Shown here: positions 62,822 through 64,000 of the stretch, piece by piece | How the letters are laid out: each line of letters begins with the position of its first letter | Position numbering within the stretch: position 1 is the first letter of the stretch | DNA from: Mycobacterium sp. AZCC_0083 | GTDB lineage: Bacteria; Actinomycetota; Actinomycetes; Mycobacteriales; Mycobacteriaceae | Length of the DNA stretch: 64,000 bases | Reading direction: 5' to 3' | Assembly (NCBI RefSeq): GCF_014202335.1 | Contig: NZ_JACHGP010000006.1 | Location: 124,001-188,000 of the forward strand | Translations under genes and position numbers: made by a program | The notes under the pieces: generated by a model | Database searches by the model: none | The model's input: only the letters and a program-made list of their open reading frames with translations | Told to the model about the DNA's origin: nothing

Positions 62822-64000
62822 ATGCAGATTCGCGAGCACGTGGGTACTGGGAAACCGGCCGTCATCCTGTACCCGACGGGCACCGTCGTCACCTTCGATG
62901 GCTTGGAGGCCAGGGCCAACCGCCTGGCCCATTACTTCCGCGCGCACGGCCTGCGGGAGGGCGACGTGGTGGCGATTCTGATGGAGAACAACGAGCACAT
63001 CCACGCGGTCATGTGGGCGGCGCGGCGCAGCGGGCTCTACTACGTGCCGATCAACACGCACCTCACCCCCGCAGAGGCCGCGTACATCATCGACAACAGC
63101 AATGCGAAGGGGATCATCGCCTCTGCAGCGCTGAGCAAGACGTGCGAGGGCCTGTCAAGTGGGCTGCCGAGTGGGCTGCCCGAGGTGCTGCTGATCGCCG
63201 ACGGCGATCTGGACGGCTGGACGCGCTATCCGGAATGCGTTGTGGACCAACCCGATACGCCCATCGACGACGAGTGGGAGGGCGATCTGCTGCAGTACTC
63301 GTCTGGTACCACCGGCCGGCCGAAGGGCATCAAGCGGCCGCTGCAGCACGTCGCGCCGTCCGAGACGCCGGGGATGATGTCGGCGCTTGTCGGGTTCTGG
63401 TCGCACCCCGACGCGGTCTACCTGAGTCCCGCTCCGCTCTATCACACCGCGCCGTCGGTGTGGTCGATGAGCATGCAGGCCGCTGGGATCACGACTGTCG
63501 TGCTGGAGAAGTTCGACGCCGAGGGTTGCCTGGACGCCATCGCACGCCACCGCGTCACGCACGGGCAGTTCGTCCCCGCGATGTTCACCCGGATGCTGAA
63601 ACTGCCTGAAAACGTACGCAAGTCGCATGACGTATCCAGCCTGGAGCGCGTGATCCATGCAGCCGCCCCGTGCCCGGTCGAGATCAAGAAACAGATGATC
63701 GACTGGTGGGGGCCGATCGTCGACGAGTACTACGCGTCCTCAGAGGCCCACGGCTCGACCCTGATCCTCGCGGAGGATTGGCTCACGCATCCTGGCTCGG
63801 TCGGCAAGGCGAACATCGGCGGTGTGCACATCCTCGACGAGGAGGGCAACGAGCTGCCGCCGGGGCAGGCCGGCGAGATCTACTTCGAGGGCGGTGTTTC
63901 CTTCGAGTACCTCAACGACCCGGAGAAGACGGCGTCGTCGAGAGACTCAAGGGGCTGGATGACGGTGGGGGACATCGGCTATCTCGACGAGGACGGGTTC
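62822..64000 (+). CDS. fadD4: Acyl-CoA synthetase FadD4-like (partial, runs off the end)
   Basis: The first 393 codons of an acyl-CoA/acyl-AMP ligase. The AMP-binding P-loop-like motif YSSGTTGRPKG is near residues 158-168, followed by PLYHTAPSVWSM, YYASSEAHG (A5-type motif) and GWMTVGDIGYLDEDG (A7). These enzymes activate carboxylic acids with ATP and CoA. The order pckA ... fadD4 matches Rv0211/Rv0214. The start MQIREHVGTGKPAVILYPTG is typical of this FadD group and is supported by the leaderless box. The C-terminal lid domain is outside the window. Confidence 0.9.
   Translation, partial: MQIREHVGTGKPAVILYPTGTVVTFDGLEARANRLAHYFRAHGLREGDVVAILMENNEHIHAVMWAARRSGLYYVPINTHLTPAEAAYIIDNSNAKGIIASAALSKTCEGLSSGLPSGLPEVLLIADGDLDGWTRYPECVVDQPDTPIDDEWEGDLLQYSSGTTGRPKGIKRPLQHVAPSETPGMMSALVGFWSHPDAVYLSPAPLYHTAPSVWSMSMQAAGITTVVLEKFDAEGCLDAIARHRVTHGQFVPAMFTRMLKLPENVRKSHDVSSLERVIHAAAPCPVEIKKQMIDWWGPIVDEYYASSEAHGSTLILAEDWLTHPGSVGKANIGGVHILDEEGNELPPGQAGEIYFEGGVSFEYLNDPEKTASSRDSRGWMTVGDIGYLDEDGF

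Overview
The window is GC-rich actinobacterial DNA and almost certainly comes from a mycobacterium, most likely a fast-growing Mycolicibacterium-type species. The evidence is lineage-specific gene content: mmpL11 with a heme-binding secreted protein beside it, mmpL3 followed by NYN-domain, trmB, paired GTPase-like and pckA genes, sigG beside a monoacylglycerol lipase, a RicR-type copper repressor, a zmp1 peptidase, and a 13E12-family HNH gene. From memory, the backbone follows the Mycobacterium tuberculosis order Rv0181c to Rv0214, with accessory blocks inserted between conserved genes. Many genes carry the mycobacterial leaderless signature, a TANNNT -10 box 6-7 nt before the start codon, and I used it to choose several starts. 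I saw no rRNA, tRNA, CRISPR array or intact insertion sequence.

Layout. 1-10.4 kb: the end of a membrane protein, an SDR/fructosamine-kinase pair, a large secreted PE-PPE-domain-like protein, a phosphodiester glycosidase-like protein, a sugar-dehydrogenase-like lipoprotein with pirin and a divergent MarR regulator, then an SDR and an NDMA-type alcohol dehydrogenase. 10.5-17.7 kb: CocE-type lipoprotein hydrolase, sigG, monoacylglycerol lipase, a hydrolase-fold lipoprotein, epoxide hydrolase and quinone oxidoreductase. 17.6-20.1 kb: a conserved run of four genes (DUF2786, metallohydrolase, O-methyltransferase, membrane protein) that begins with a leaderless 12-codon upstream ORF. 20.1-24.6 kb: an accessory block of ankyrin, SPW and LysE genes plus four decayed genes. 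24.6-27.3 kb: ilvD, then a DUF305 lipoprotein and a CsoR/RicR-family repressor behind a perfect copper-box palindrome. 27.3-33.4 kb: F420-type oxidoreductase, L,D-transpeptidase, corA, zmp1 and two Mce-associated-like membrane proteins. 33.4-37.3 kb: an accessory block with an SDR/TetR pair around a perfect 20-bp operator, CoA-binding protein, O-acetylhomoserine sulfhydrylase and a hydrolase. 37.3-48.5 kb: mmpL11 operon, two heme-binding-type secreted proteins, a PrrAB-like two-component system, DUF3054, an M23-type lipoprotein, an LPG-synthase-type membrane protein and an AI-2E family transporter. 48.5-58.8 kb: two tandem mmpL3 genes with a dead copy of the 3' end of the NYN gene between them, then NYN gene, trmB and two GTPase-like genes. 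58.8-64 kb: pckA, a cytochrome P450, a remnant of a large cyclase-type regulator, and the start of fadD4.

The main theme is cell-envelope biogenesis: mycolate export (MmpL3), envelope lipid and heme transport (MmpL11 with heme-binding proteins), peptidoglycan cross-linking, and metal homeostasis (copper, Mg/Co). The most unusual locus is the mmpL3 region. A tandem duplication of (3' end of the NYN gene + mmpL3) left a 332-bp direct repeat. One of the two MmpL3 copies carries about 115 extra residues, including a DUF4190-like membrane module, between its two halves. The two proteins differ in their porter domains but have nearly identical disordered tails.
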